NCBI GenBank assembly: GCA_964391015.1
Contig: CAYMKU010000011.1
Span: 1-64,000 of the forward strand
Length of the DNA stretch: 64,000 bases
Direction of reading: 5' to 3'
From: XYD12-FULL-36-8 sp964391015
Lineage (GTDB): Bacteria > Bacteroidota > Ignavibacteria > Ignavibacteriales > Ignavibacteriaceae
Part shown: positions 1 to 7,460 of the stretch, piece by piece
Layout: the number at the start of each line of letters is the position of its first letter
How positions within the stretch are numbered: the first letter of the stretch is position 1
The notes under the pieces: generated by a model
The model's input: the letters and a program-made list of their open reading frames with translations, nothing else
Told to the model about the DNA's origin: nothing
Database searches by the model: none
Program-made: the position numbers and the translations under genes

Positions 1-188
1 ATTACTCACTTTTTGTCCGCCCTAAAGTTTTGCAGCTTTTTGAAGATGAGTTAAAGCAATATGAAACTTCAAAATCTGCGGTAAGAATCCCATTGGATCA
101 GCCAGTACCAGTTCGGCTTGTAACAAAGATTGTGAGGTCTGCCGTAAAAGAAAACATATTACATGCACAATTAAAATCAAAAAAGTAA
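1..188 (+). CDS. C-terminal fragment of a DUF1801-like (YdhG-type) protein
   Basis: Reading from base 3, the last 61 codons of a gene run to a TAA at 186-188; the start lies outside the window. The visible tail (YSLFVRPKVLQLFEDELKQY, then TSKSAVRIPLDQPVPVRLV) has the pattern of small DUF1801 proteins, in which a helix is followed by a conserved T-S-K-x-x-x-R-x-P-L-D segment and a final helix. Members are sometimes called iron chaperones, but the function is not settled. Only the tail is visible, so the family call rests on this motif. It appears to belong to the chromosome left of the recombinase island. Confidence 0.6.
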   Translation, partial: YSLFVRPKVLQLFEDELKQYETSKSAVRIPLDQPVPVRLVTKIVRSAVKENILHAQLKSKK

Positions 189-274
189 ATAATTGACAGA
201 TTGTTTCTCAATCTTTACTCTGAAGAACTAATCATAATCTTAATCTTTGTCTTAATCTTTCTTTCTCTCTCGCC

Positions 275-353
275 TTGAACTCCTCCCAAAATTTATTTAT
301 GTTATGAGCGAGGAGATGACGGGGTCCTGCAAACGATGTTTACCAGCCGACTG
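275..353 (+). repeat. Left copy of an imperfect repeat flanking the accessory island
   Basis: The segment has a CTCCTC / GAGGAG hairpin (281-286 with 309-314), then a GGGG run and an ACCAGCCGA segment. A related sequence in the same order and orientation lies at 11940-12016: TTGAcCTCCTC, an AT-rich loop, ATGAGGAGATaAtGGGG, ACCAACCGA. The two copies bracket the recombinase and the cassette array. They could be island-end duplications, a dispersed structured element, or unrelated copies of a regulatory hairpin. Confidence 0.45.
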
Positions 354-410
354 ACTTTTTTCAAATTATAATTGTTTTTTGTGAGTGGCGTACCAAAGGT
401 GTGACATTTT

Positions 411-1334
411 ATGACTGAAGTCAAAACCGAAACCGGATTCTATCAGAAAGTTCGTGAGGAGTTACGACTCAGAAACTACAGTTACAAAACCATAAAATCT
501 TATTTAAGCTGTCTTCGAACATTTGTTAATCATTTCAAACCGGTGCATCCAAGAAATATCTCGAACGATGACATTAGAAAATATTTGCTTTATTTGATGG
601 ATGAGAAGAAGTGGCAAGCATCAACGATAAACCAAATATTTAATGCCTTAAGATTTTTATACGTTGAATTATATAAAACTCCTTTTATTATTGGAACGAT
701 TCCTCGACCACAAAAAGAAAGTAAACTCCCAGATGTTTTAAGTGAGCAAGAAGTTATAAAAATTTTTAGAGCCGTGAACAACTTAAAACACAGAACAATG
801 ATTATGTTGGCATATGCAAGCGGTTTGCGTGTGGGTGAATTAGTAAGATTAAAGATAGAAGATATGGATGGTAACAGAGGATTAATACATATTCGAAATG
901 CAAAAGGAAAAAGGGATCGTTATACAATTTTTCCGATATCTTTGCGAGAACAGTTGATTACGTATTGGAAAATTTATAGACTTGGAACAAGCGGCTGGAT
1001 GTTCCCTGGTGATAGATCAAGCAAGCATTTAGCTGAGCGAAGTATTCAAGCAGTTTTACAAAGAGCAGTAAAGGAAAGTGGAATAACGAAAAAAATATCC
1101 ATGCATACGCTGCGACATTCATTTGCAACACACTTACTTGAACATGGAACTGATTTGAAATACATACAAGAACTCTTAGGACATAGAAGTGTGAAAACCA
1201 CTGAATTATACACTCATTTGACATCAAAAAGTTTTGCAAAGATTACAAGTCCTCTTGATTTTGTTTTAAGGAAAGACGAACATATTTTAGAAAATAAAAA
1301 CCTAAAACAGTTAGAATCGTTCAAAAAAGAATGA
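411..1334 (+). CDS. XerC/D-like tyrosine recombinase, probable cassette integrase
   Basis: The protein has 307 residues: an N-terminal SAM-like core-binding domain (about 8-90) and a C-terminal catalytic domain (about 105-285). The catalytic set is complete: R140 (YASGLRVGEL), K165, H232 and R235 (HTLRHSF), H258 (LLGHRS) and nucleophile Y267 (TTELYTH). The tail ends in SPLD, as in IntI and in many Bacteroidota Xer-like integrases. The roughly 20-residue insertion that marks integron IntI proteins before the HTLRH motif is absent; only a short linker (YRLGTSGWMFPG) is there. Its position immediately before a palindromic site and the cassette array, in the same direction as the cassettes, suggests it is the array's recombinase. 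A phage- or ICE-type role is less likely, as no such genes surround it. The ribosome-binding site is weak. Confidence 0.88.
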   Translation: MTEVKTETGFYQKVREELRLRNYSYKTIKSYLSCLRTFVNHFKPVHPRNISNDDIRKYLLYLMDEKKWQASTINQIFNALRFLYVELYKTPFIIGTIPRPQKESKLPDVLSEQEVIKIFRAVNNLKHRTMIMLAYASGLRVGELVRLKIEDMDGNRGLIHIRNAKGKRDRYTIFPISLREQLITYWKIYRLGTSGWMFPGDRSSKHLAERSIQAVLQRAVKESGITKKISMHTLRHSFATHLLEHGTDLKYIQELLGHRSVKTTELYTHLTSKSFAKITSPLDFVLRKDEHILENKNLKQLESFKKE

Positions 1335-1345
1335 AAATAAAAAAC

Positions 1346-1384
1346 GTAATAACGCAATATTGCGTTGTTACAAACGTTAAGCGC
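1346..1384 (+). other. attI-like primary site downstream of the recombinase
   Basis: The site starts 12 bp after the recombinase stop. A 26-bp near-perfect palindrome (1346-1371, one mismatched pair) has its centre at CAATATTG. It is followed by AAAC (1372-1375) and the crossover-type box GTTAAGCGC (1376-1384). The right arm (CGTTGTTAC-AAAC-GTTA) matches the layout of the attC-like sites (CGTTGCTACTGC-ACAC-GTTA at 9578-9597). Unlike those sites it has no outer R'' box and almost no loop. AAACGTAATAACGC (1342-1355) and AAACGTTAAGCGC (1372-1384) also form an imperfect direct repeat, as accessory sites in attI do. Confidence 0.65.
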
Positions 1385-1428
1385 AATGCCCATTTCCAAT
1401 TTTCACAAAAGAACTTTTAGGAGAATCC

Positions 1429-2778
1429 ATGTCCGAAAATGAAATTGCCAACACTTCTAACATTGTGAGCAGACTAGAGAGACTTCCAATCTCACGTCTA
1501 CATTACAAGCTACTCAGTATTCACGGATTTGGATGGCTATTCGACGCAATGGATGTTGGTATCGTAACCTTCATAATGGTCGCACTTGCTAAGGATTGGG
1601 GATTACCTCCGAGCCAACTCGGTCTGATCGGAAGCGCTGGCCTAGCAGGAATGTTTTTTGGAGCGATTGTATCTGGAATTGTAGCTGACTACTGGGGAAG
1701 GAAAACTGTTTTCCAAATCACCTTGCTGATTTTTTCAATCGCCTCCCTTTTGTGTGCTTTTGCTTGGGATGTCACATCTCTAGTTGCATTCCGATTCCTT
1801 GTTGGCATGGGCTTGGGAGGTGAGCTACCGGTCGTTTCATCATTGCTTAGCGAATTCATTCCCGTGAAACATCGTGGAAGATTCATAGTTTTGCTTGAAA
1901 GCTTTTGGGCATATGGGTGGCTTATTGCTGCAATAGTTGCATTCCTTGTGATCCCAAAATTCGGTTGGAGAGTTCCCTTTGTAATTGGAGCTGTTCCTGC
2001 ATTTTACATCTGGATAATCCGACGGAAGCTTCCAGAGTCGCCACGTTGGTTGGCTACCAAGGGCTACGTCGACAAAGCAGAGTCGGTGATGAAAGCAATG
2101 GAAGTTGAAACAGAGAGATTGACCCAAGCACCGTTGCCAGCAATACAACAGCATCACATGGATCAAAAGGAGAATGGAAACCGATTCAGTTTTGTTGAAC
2201 TTTGGACTTCACAGTACCGCAAACGAACAATCACACTCTGGATACTCTGGTTTGGGCTCGTGTTTGGGTACTATGGCATTTTTGTTTGGCTGCCTACTCT
2301 ACTTGTGAAAGCTGGATATTCTATGGTGAATTCTTTCCTTTATGTCATCATTATCACCTTGGCACAGATCCCTGGTTACTTCAGTGCTGCATTTCTCGTT
2401 GATCGAATCGGACGAAAGGCAGTCATCACTATCTACCTATTGATGTCCGCTGTTGCAGCATATCTTTTTGGTCAAGCATCTGATACTACAACTATTCTTA
2501 TATGGGCATCGGTAATGTCCTTCTTCAATCTGGGAGCGTGGGGTGCGGTTTATACTTACACGCCCGAACTCTATCCTACCCGGGCAAGAGCAACTGGCGC
2601 AGGTGCTGCAGCGGCTTGCGGACGTGTCGGTGGGTTTCTAGCCCCGCTCATTGTTGGTTATTTCTTACCTACAATTGGTAGCGCTGGTGTACTAATGATG
2701 AATGCTTCCTTCCTAGCTCTAGCAGCGTTAGCAGTTGCCATTCTTGGTAAGGAAACAAAAGGAATCGTGCTTGACTAG
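1429..2778 (+). CDS. MFS transporter, NiaP-like (probable nicotinate/nicotinamide uptake)
   Basis: The protein has 449 residues with about 12 hydrophobic helices and the major facilitator signatures: GIVADYWGRKTVF between helices 2 and 3, PESPRWLATKG after helix 6 and LVDRIGRKA between helices 8 and 9. The start FGWLFDAMDVGIVTF and the central layout resemble the NiaP/aromatic-acid branch, which takes up niacin in other bacteria. The nicotinamidase-like gene at the end of the same cassette supports a pyridine-vitamin substrate; this is inference from family and context. The start has a good ribosome-binding site (TAGGAG) and lies 52 nt after the cassette boundary. It is the first gene of cassette 1 and is more GC-rich than the chromosome to the right, consistent with transfer. 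Confidence 0.8.
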   Translation: MSENEIANTSNIVSRLERLPISRLHYKLLSIHGFGWLFDAMDVGIVTFIMVALAKDWGLPPSQLGLIGSAGLAGMFFGAIVSGIVADYWGRKTVFQITLLIFSIASLLCAFAWDVTSLVAFRFLVGMGLGGELPVVSSLLSEFIPVKHRGRFIVLLESFWAYGWLIAAIVAFLVIPKFGWRVPFVIGAVPAFYIWIIRRKLPESPRWLATKGYVDKAESVMKAMEVETERLTQAPLPAIQQHHMDQKENGNRFSFVELWTSQYRKRTITLWILWFGLVFGYYGIFVWLPTLLVKAGYSMVNSFLYVIIITLAQIPGYFSAAFLVDRIGRKAVITIYLLMSAVAAYLFGQASDTTTILIWASVMSFFNLGAWGAVYTYTPELYPTRARATGAGAAAACGRVGGFLAPLIVGYFLPTIGSAGVLMMNASFLALAALAVAILGKETKGIVLD

Positions 2779-2804
2779 ATATTACAGAAATCGAGGACTA
2801 TAAT

Positions 2805-4196
2805 ATGGGACAAACCAACCCAAGTAATCAAACAATGAATATGATTTTGCAGATAGGCGGCGTGTTGGCTGCGATTTACTACGCCATCGGTGTCTTCCTG
2901 TATGTCCAAAAAGGAATCTCTCTATTTGGCTCGTATCCACATGCGATGCTCGTAACTGGGCTAGTCATTTTACTTATATCACTGATCATTGGAATTTATT
3001 TGTTGCATCGAGCAAGACAAAACATGACTGTAGCTCCGTCATCTATACTACTTAAAAAAGGATTTTTGATTCCTTTTGTCATTCTCTCCATCCTCAACAT
3101 AGGATTTACCTTTTATCTTGTCGGGAAAAAGAGCGCCAACGATCTACCTGTCGGGCTACCTCCTGTCGAGCATCCCGTTGGCAAAACTCGAATTGTACTG
3201 CTTCTCCCCCTGAATGAGTTTCTAAAGCCCGCCTATGAAGATGGTATACGTCAAGTGATAGGGTTTGCTGAATTCCTCAAAGACAAGCCTGAATGTACGA
3301 AAGGATTTGAGTTTGCATTATACGACCATTCAATGAAAATTGAGGCGGCTGAAAGTATTATCAAACAAGAGCTCGCAGAAGGTACACAGTACTTTGTCTG
3401 TACAATGAGTAAGGTTTGCCTGCCCTTGTCCAAAACCTTTCCGAGTCTCGTCGATTCCTTCTGCCACGACAAGACCAAAAAGCCCAAGTTAATCTGCGCA
3501 GTCACATCAGCACCCACGGTAAATATCACTGATGGAATGATCTACAGGTTTTACATTCGAAGCCAAGAAGAAGCTAGAGTGCTTGCCAAGTTGGCTTCCG
3601 AAAAAGGATTGAATACAACAACCTGCATTGCAGTCGAGGATGATTATGGACACGGAGCAGTTGATGAGTTCAAGAAAAAGTGGAAGGGTCAATCGTTTAC
3701 AGAAGGTATTTTTGTTCCTCCAGCTGCTACCTTGACTGAGATTGAGTATCAAATCAAACAGAAGATCAAAACTATTCCTCTAACCAAAAGGGCTAGCATC
3801 TTTATTTGCCACTACGGCGCTGGGATAGACAATATCATTACTGCACTGAACAACACAGGCATTAAAGCCACAATCCTTGCGACCTCTACAATCAGCATCT
3901 ATGACTGGCAAAAGCCAATCAAAACAATTCTAGACAAGACTGAATGGTACACCTGCATTCCCGATTACAACTCTCAACTAATGACCCAAAATGATGTGAT
4001 AAAGAATTTTACAACGTACGCTCTAAAGCGCCTCGTGGAAGCAATTTCGAATCACGATAGCCTCACAGACTTTGATAAGAGTTGGCAAACTGCAAGATAC
4101 CCAGAGAATCTTGAAATAAGTTGGGACGGCTTGGATGCCATTATTCCTATGAAAGCTGTTTATAAAACTGAAGTGAATCACCCACCGTTTGAATAA
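2805..4196 (+). CDS. Membrane-anchored periplasmic-binding-protein-like receptor (type 1 fold)
   Basis: The protein has 463 residues. Helices at about 12-30, 45-67 and 87-108 are followed by a long extracytoplasmic domain starting at TRIVLLLPLNEF. That domain has the feel of the branched-chain-amino-acid/ABC receptor ligand-binding fold: a first beta-alpha unit, a central VEDDYGHGAVDEFKKKW segment typical of lobe linkage, and TILATSTIS. No ABC permease or ATPase accompanies it, so it may act as a sensor or as a binding partner of the MFS protein. It is the middle gene of cassette 1, 26 bp after the transporter, and it overlaps the nicotinamidase start by 8 bp. The ligand cannot be read from the sequence. 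Confidence 0.6.
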   Translation: MGQTNPSNQTMNMILQIGGVLAAIYYAIGVFLYVQKGISLFGSYPHAMLVTGLVILLISLIIGIYLLHRARQNMTVAPSSILLKKGFLIPFVILSILNIGFTFYLVGKKSANDLPVGLPPVEHPVGKTRIVLLLPLNEFLKPAYEDGIRQVIGFAEFLKDKPECTKGFEFALYDHSMKIEAAESIIKQELAEGTQYFVCTMSKVCLPLSKTFPSLVDSFCHDKTKKPKLICAVTSAPTVNITDGMIYRFYIRSQEEARVLAKLASEKGLNTTTCIAVEDDYGHGAVDEFKKKWKGQSFTEGIFVPPAATLTEIEYQIKQKIKTIPLTKRASIFICHYGAGIDNIITALNNTGIKATILATSTISIYDWQKPIKTILDKTEWYTCIPDYNSQLMTQNDVIKNFTTYALKRLVEAISNHDSLTDFDKSWQTARYPENLEISWDGLDAIIPMKAVYKTEVNHPPFE

Positions 4197-4791
4197 AGTA
4201 GATATGACTGTAATAAAAAAAGCATTGGTCGTAATTGATGTCCAGAAAGATTTTTGTGAAGGAGGTGTTCTCCCCGCAAAGAACACGCTCAGCTTGATTC
4301 AACCCCTCAATGAGATTATTGCGTCATCAATCAACCGTGGCGTTGTCACCGTATTCACCCGTGATTGGCATCCACACGATCACTGTTCTTTCATCACGCA
4401 AGGTGGCCCGTGGCCTCCTCATTGTGTTCAAGGCACATCTGGTGCAGAATTTGCTGAAGGACTTCTTGTCCCAAGTTCCTCGCTTGTCATTGATATCGAA
4501 AAAGATTCGGGCAAAGCCAACATGAGCTATTCGGCTTTTGAGAATACAAATCTCAAACAAGAGTTGCACAAAAGGGGCATTACTCAACTTGCCGCCTGTG
4601 GTATCGCAACAGACTACTGTGTTAGGGCGACGGCCCTAGACGCTTTACGGTGCGGTTTCCAAGTTGTCGTCCTTACGGATCTAATTAGACCCATTGATGT
4701 CAGTCCAAACGATTCAATCAATGCACTCAAAGAAATGCAAGACGCAGGAGCAACTCTTTCTTCTGGTGATGTATGGGCAGATCAATCCTAA
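4189..4791 (+). CDS. Nicotinamidase-like isochorismatase-fold hydrolase
   Basis: The protein has 200 residues in the cysteine-hydrolase fold. Signatures are the catalytic Asp in VVIDVQKDF (D17), the metal-site segment TRDWHPHDHCSF, PPHCVQGTSGAEF, a lysine in the EKDSGKANMSYSAF region, and the nucleophile Cys in CGIATDYCV. DWHPxxHxSF with PxHCVQGTxGAE is the pattern of nicotinamidase (PncA), which deamidates nicotinamide to nicotinate for NAD salvage. This suits the NiaP-like transporter in the same cassette. An internal ATG at 4204 would avoid the 8-bp overlap and is an equally plausible start. It is the last gene of cassette 1; the attC-like R'' box follows 15 bp after the stop. Confidence 0.82.
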   Translation: MNKVDMTVIKKALVVIDVQKDFCEGGVLPAKNTLSLIQPLNEIIASSINRGVVTVFTRDWHPHDHCSFITQGGPWPPHCVQGTSGAEFAEGLLVPSSSLVIDIEKDSGKANMSYSAFENTNLKQELHKRGITQLAACGIATDYCVRATALDALRCGFQVVVLTDLIRPIDVSPNDSINALKEMQDAGATLSSGDVWADQS

Positions 4792-4806
4792 CAAGAAATG
4801 GGCACT

Positions 4807-4945
4807 GCGCTTAACAGCAGGCATTACGATGCTCACTCTTTTTCAAAATGAAAATATTGTGTTCGCTCCATTTGTTTTGCCGCAGAACAATTGGTCGTTC
4901 GATAGCGGCAAAACAAACGGCGTAATGCCTGCAGACGTTAGCTGC
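4807..4945 (+). other. attC-like site 1 (end of cassette 1)
   Basis: Outer box R'' GCGCTTAAC (4807-4815), spacer A, and L'' GCAGGCATTACG (4817-4828) lead into a 92-nt loop. Then come L' CGTAATGCCTGC (4921-4932, a perfect 12-bp complement of L''), spacer AGAC and R' GTTAGCTGC (4937-4945). The loop holds a second perfect inverted repeat of about 13 bp built on TGTTTTGCCGC / GCGGCAAAACA. The R'' complementarity to the cassette's own start extends outward: 4795-4815 matches the complement of 1376-1396 at 20 of 21 positions. Confidence 0.82.
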
Positions 4946-4982
4946 AATTGGCTCCAAACAATATTACTAGACGGATCACGGC

Positions 4983-5627
4983 ATGGACAATAATAGCGTT
5001 ACAAATGTTCTCCTGACGTTCTACAAGGAAATAGCAGCACACATGCGTGCTACAGATGATAAGCGAGATCGCATTCTCAGAATGTATTTCACAATTGTTC
5101 TAGCCGCCAATTCCGGTCTCATTCTTATGAGGCTCAATCCAAACTCTAAGAGTCCAGATGTAGTAGCCCTCTCCCTAATCCTCTTGCTCAGTCTATTTCT
5201 TCTTGGAGAAGTTGTGACACTTGCAACGATCAGTTCTCGCAAATGGCACGCAGAGTACATGAATTGCTTCATCATGCTTCAGGCAATGGTTACGTCGACA
5301 AATTATTTGCCTAGCTCTCAGCTTGTCCCCGATACAAGCCGTCATCCATACATTGGAAACTTTTTCACAAGTTGGAGTTTCGTTCTAGTCCAAAACGGTT
5401 TGTTGATAACCATCCTTTTGACGGCCAATGTATTGGTTGAGAATTTTGGCGGCAACAATGTCTATCTCTTTGGGGCAGTAACTGCCCTTCTTGTCATTGC
5501 GTCCAATGCTCTGGTCTCCCAACGACTCTTGGCTCGGTCAGAGCGGACATTCTGGGCTAACCCAACTTCAAGTTGGTGTCTTTCGTGCCTCAACTTTCCA
5601 GAAAAACAAAGGAGTTCAAAGAAATGA
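4983..5627 (+). CDS. Four-helix membrane protein of unknown function
   Basis: The protein has 214 residues. Hydrophobic segments fall at about 36-53, 61-84, 131-151 and 160-183; the N-terminal part is charged (KEIAAHMRATDDKRDRILRM). I do not recognise a named family. The topology, with two helix pairs and cytosolic ends, resembles small membrane partners found beside soluble enzymes in conflict-type gene pairs, but no motif proves this. It is the first gene of cassette 2 and starts 45 nt after the cassette boundary. Its stop overlaps the start of the hydrolase gene (ATGA at 5624-5627), so the two are translationally coupled. Confidence 0.65.
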   Translation: MDNNSVTNVLLTFYKEIAAHMRATDDKRDRILRMYFTIVLAANSGLILMRLNPNSKSPDVVALSLILLLSLFLLGEVVTLATISSRKWHAEYMNCFIMLQAMVTSTNYLPSSQLVPDTSRHPYIGNFFTSWSFVLVQNGLLITILLTANVLVENFGGNNVYLFGAVTALLVIASNALVSQRLLARSERTFWANPTSSWCLSCLNFPEKQRSSKK

Positions 5628-6415
5628 GCACAATGAAACTCATCCCTCTCGGCGTGAATGGATTCATACCTTCGTATGGCAGAAACACAATGTCTTACCT
5701 TGTTCTCACGGAAAATCACGCAATTGTCCTCGACGCTGGGACCGGCTTAGGTCGTCTGATAGAACCAAAGTTGAAGGAACTCCTGAAGCCGTACTCAAGT
5801 CTTAACATTGTTCTATCACATTACCATCTGGACCACGTTGTGGGCCTTTCTTATCTTCCTGGAGTTTGGTCTGATAGAAGTGTCAAAATATTTGCCCCAT
5901 CGGCTCCACTAGTTGAAGTAGATGCCACATCGGCTATCGATCGCTTGTTGCATCCGCCACTCTTCTCCTTGCGCATTGCAGAATTTCCAAGCAAGATCGA
6001 ACTTGTGCCCATAACAACGCAGCAGTTCTCTCTTGGTAGTCTAACAATCTCGATTCGCAAGCAGAAACATCCCGGTGGTTCAATTGCGATCAGGATCAAT
6101 GATTCGCTAGCCTACCTGACTGATACCATTGTTGACTCTCAGTCTGCTGCCTTCGCACAAGGAGTCAAGTTCCTACTGCACGAGCTTTGGCTCACTGATG
6201 AGGAAGCAAAGTACGATACTGCTGAAGCGGCAAGGCACTCCTATTCTAGCGGTGTAAGAGAAATTGCCATCAAGGCTAATGTAAAGTACCTTATGCCAGT
6301 TCACCTTCATCCGAAGCATACCGAAGCAAAACTGAACGAAATTGGAGCTCAACTCGAATCTCCCGGTATCAATATTGTCGTTCCAAGGGAGGGTCACACC
6401 TATGAGATTGTCTAA
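5624..6415 (+). CDS. Metallo-beta-lactamase-fold hydrolase
   Basis: The protein has 264 residues. The start chosen is ATG 5624, which has AAAGGAG about 10 nt upstream and overlaps the upstream stop; an in-frame upstream extension to 5573 is less likely. The zinc motif HYHLDH is at H66, H68, D70 and H71, followed by later ligand candidates in HPGGS, LTDTI, LLHELW and PVHLHPKH. The layout is like RNase Z/phosphodiesterase-type MBL proteins, acting on an unknown ester or nucleotide substrate. It is the second gene of cassette 2, coupled to the membrane protein before it. RNase Z itself is unlikely because the gene sits in a mobile cassette. Confidence 0.82.
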   Translation: MSTMKLIPLGVNGFIPSYGRNTMSYLVLTENHAIVLDAGTGLGRLIEPKLKELLKPYSSLNIVLSHYHLDHVVGLSYLPGVWSDRSVKIFAPSAPLVEVDATSAIDRLLHPPLFSLRIAEFPSKIELVPITTQQFSLGSLTISIRKQKHPGGSIAIRINDSLAYLTDTIVDSQSAAFAQGVKFLLHELWLTDEEAKYDTAEAARHSYSSGVREIAIKANVKYLMPVHLHPKHTEAKLNEIGAQLESPGINIVVPREGHTYEIV

Positions 6416-6434
6416 CTGCGTGTGGTAGCCAACG

Positions 6435-6587
6435 GCAGCTAACACGCCGCACCACGTCGCGCACTCATTTGGTAAAGCAAGCTTGAAACAATATCTGGCG
6501 TGATAAGTTGTGTGCGCTCAACTGCTAGCACATTTGATAGAAAAGCGTAGTGCTCGCCGCTGCGTGGTGCGGCGAGACGTTAGCTGC
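6435..6587 (+). other. attC-like site 2 (end of cassette 2)
   Basis: R'' GCAGCTAAC (6435-6443), A, L'' CGCCGCACCACG (6445-6456), a 106-nt loop, L' CGTGGTGCGGCG (6563-6574, perfect complement), AGAC and R' GTTAGCTGC (6579-6587). Further complementary bases continue inside the stem (TCGCG..CACT against AGTG..CGCTG). The outer box matches the cassette's own 5' end at 15 of 17 positions (6427-6443 against the complement of 4937-4953). Confidence 0.85.
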
Positions 6588-6623
6588 AAGCACGCAAACC
6601 ATTGATATGTATTATGACCGACC

Positions 6624-7451
6624 ATGAATCCTGAATTCTCAGTAATAATCGTTACTTACAACTCTGCAGAAGACATTAACGTGTGCGTTAATTCAATACA
6701 GAAATTTTCAGATGGTAAGCGAATAGAGATAATCATTGTGGATAACAACTCCAAAGACCAATCATATGCAATAGCCAACTCATTTAAGAATGATTCAATA
6801 AGAATAATCCGAAACAATCGAAATATTGGTTTTGGTGCAGCGTGCAATATCGCTGCAAGAACCAGCTTAGCACCTTATCTGTTCTTCTGTAATCCCGACA
6901 CTGTTACGCTAAATAATGTTTTTGATAATGCACTTAGATTACTTTCCGATCGAACGATAGGATGTGTAGGAACTCGTCTCATCTCGGAGAGCGGAGGTCA
7001 TTCCACTTTTGCTTTGAAATTTCCCCATACTCCCTTCTCATTGTTCCGTTCTTTTCTTAGGAACATTGCCAAACGCAGTAACACGCAAATTTTAGAAATT
7101 CAACCCCTCGATGGTGAATCAACGCTCGAATGCGATTGGGTTTTGGGCGCAAGCATGTTCATTCCAAGAGATATTTTCTTCTCCGTTGGTGGTTTTGATG
7201 AGAGCTTTTTTTTGTATTTCGAGGACATCGATATTTGCAAGAGAATCAAAGAAGCTGGATATAGAATTATCGCTGATCGTTCATCAATCCTTGTTCATAA
7301 AAAACATGGTAGTAGCAAAAGTCTATCTAGCAAACAGTATATCAAAATCCGCACTCAGAGCGAGTATCTCTATTATAAGAAGCATCATGGAGAATTAAGT
7401 TCTTTATTAACAAAGTATTTTGATACTAATGCTACACTATTTAGATCGTGA
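6624..7451 (+). CDS. Family 2 glycosyltransferase, rhamnosyltransferase-like
   Basis: The protein has 275 residues and a GT-A fold. The N-terminal FSVIIVTYNSAEDI and IIIVDNNSKD strand-loop units bind the nucleotide; FCNPDT is the DxD-equivalent; NIGFGAACNIA and GGFDESFFLYFEDIDICKRI are the acceptor-loop signatures of the WcaE/RfbF-type rhamnosyltransferase group. It probably adds a sugar to a surface polysaccharide in the cytoplasm; the sugar cannot be told. It is the first gene of cassette 3 and starts 44 nt after the boundary. The next gene follows after 9 bp. Confidence 0.85.
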   Translation: MNPEFSVIIVTYNSAEDINVCVNSIQKFSDGKRIEIIIVDNNSKDQSYAIANSFKNDSIRIIRNNRNIGFGAACNIAARTSLAPYLFFCNPDTVTLNNVFDNALRLLSDRTIGCVGTRLISESGGHSTFALKFPHTPFSLFRSFLRNIAKRSNTQILEIQPLDGESTLECDWVLGASMFIPRDIFFSVGGFDESFFLYFEDIDICKRIKEAGYRIIADRSSILVHKKHGSSKSLSSKQYIKIRTQSEYLYYKKHHGELSSLLTKYFDTNATLFRS

Positions 7452-7460
7452 GTTCCAATA

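Noticed and set aside
411..1334. Prophage or ICE integrase
   Set aside because: No phage structural, relaxase or conjugation genes are near, and no tRNA gene lies beside it; the cassette junctions explain its place better.
1214..1399. Minus-strand frames across the recombinase and first site
   Set aside because: They are shadows of the recombinase gene with no start signal and no protein family.
4829..4920. Small cassette or RNA gene inside the loop of site 1
   Set aside because: The inner inverted repeat is well explained as part of the variable loop structure, and no open frame of value exists.
5573..5623. Longer start of the MBL-fold gene
   Set aside because: It would overlap the membrane-protein gene by 55 bp. 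ATG 5624 has AAAGGAG and an ATGA coupling.
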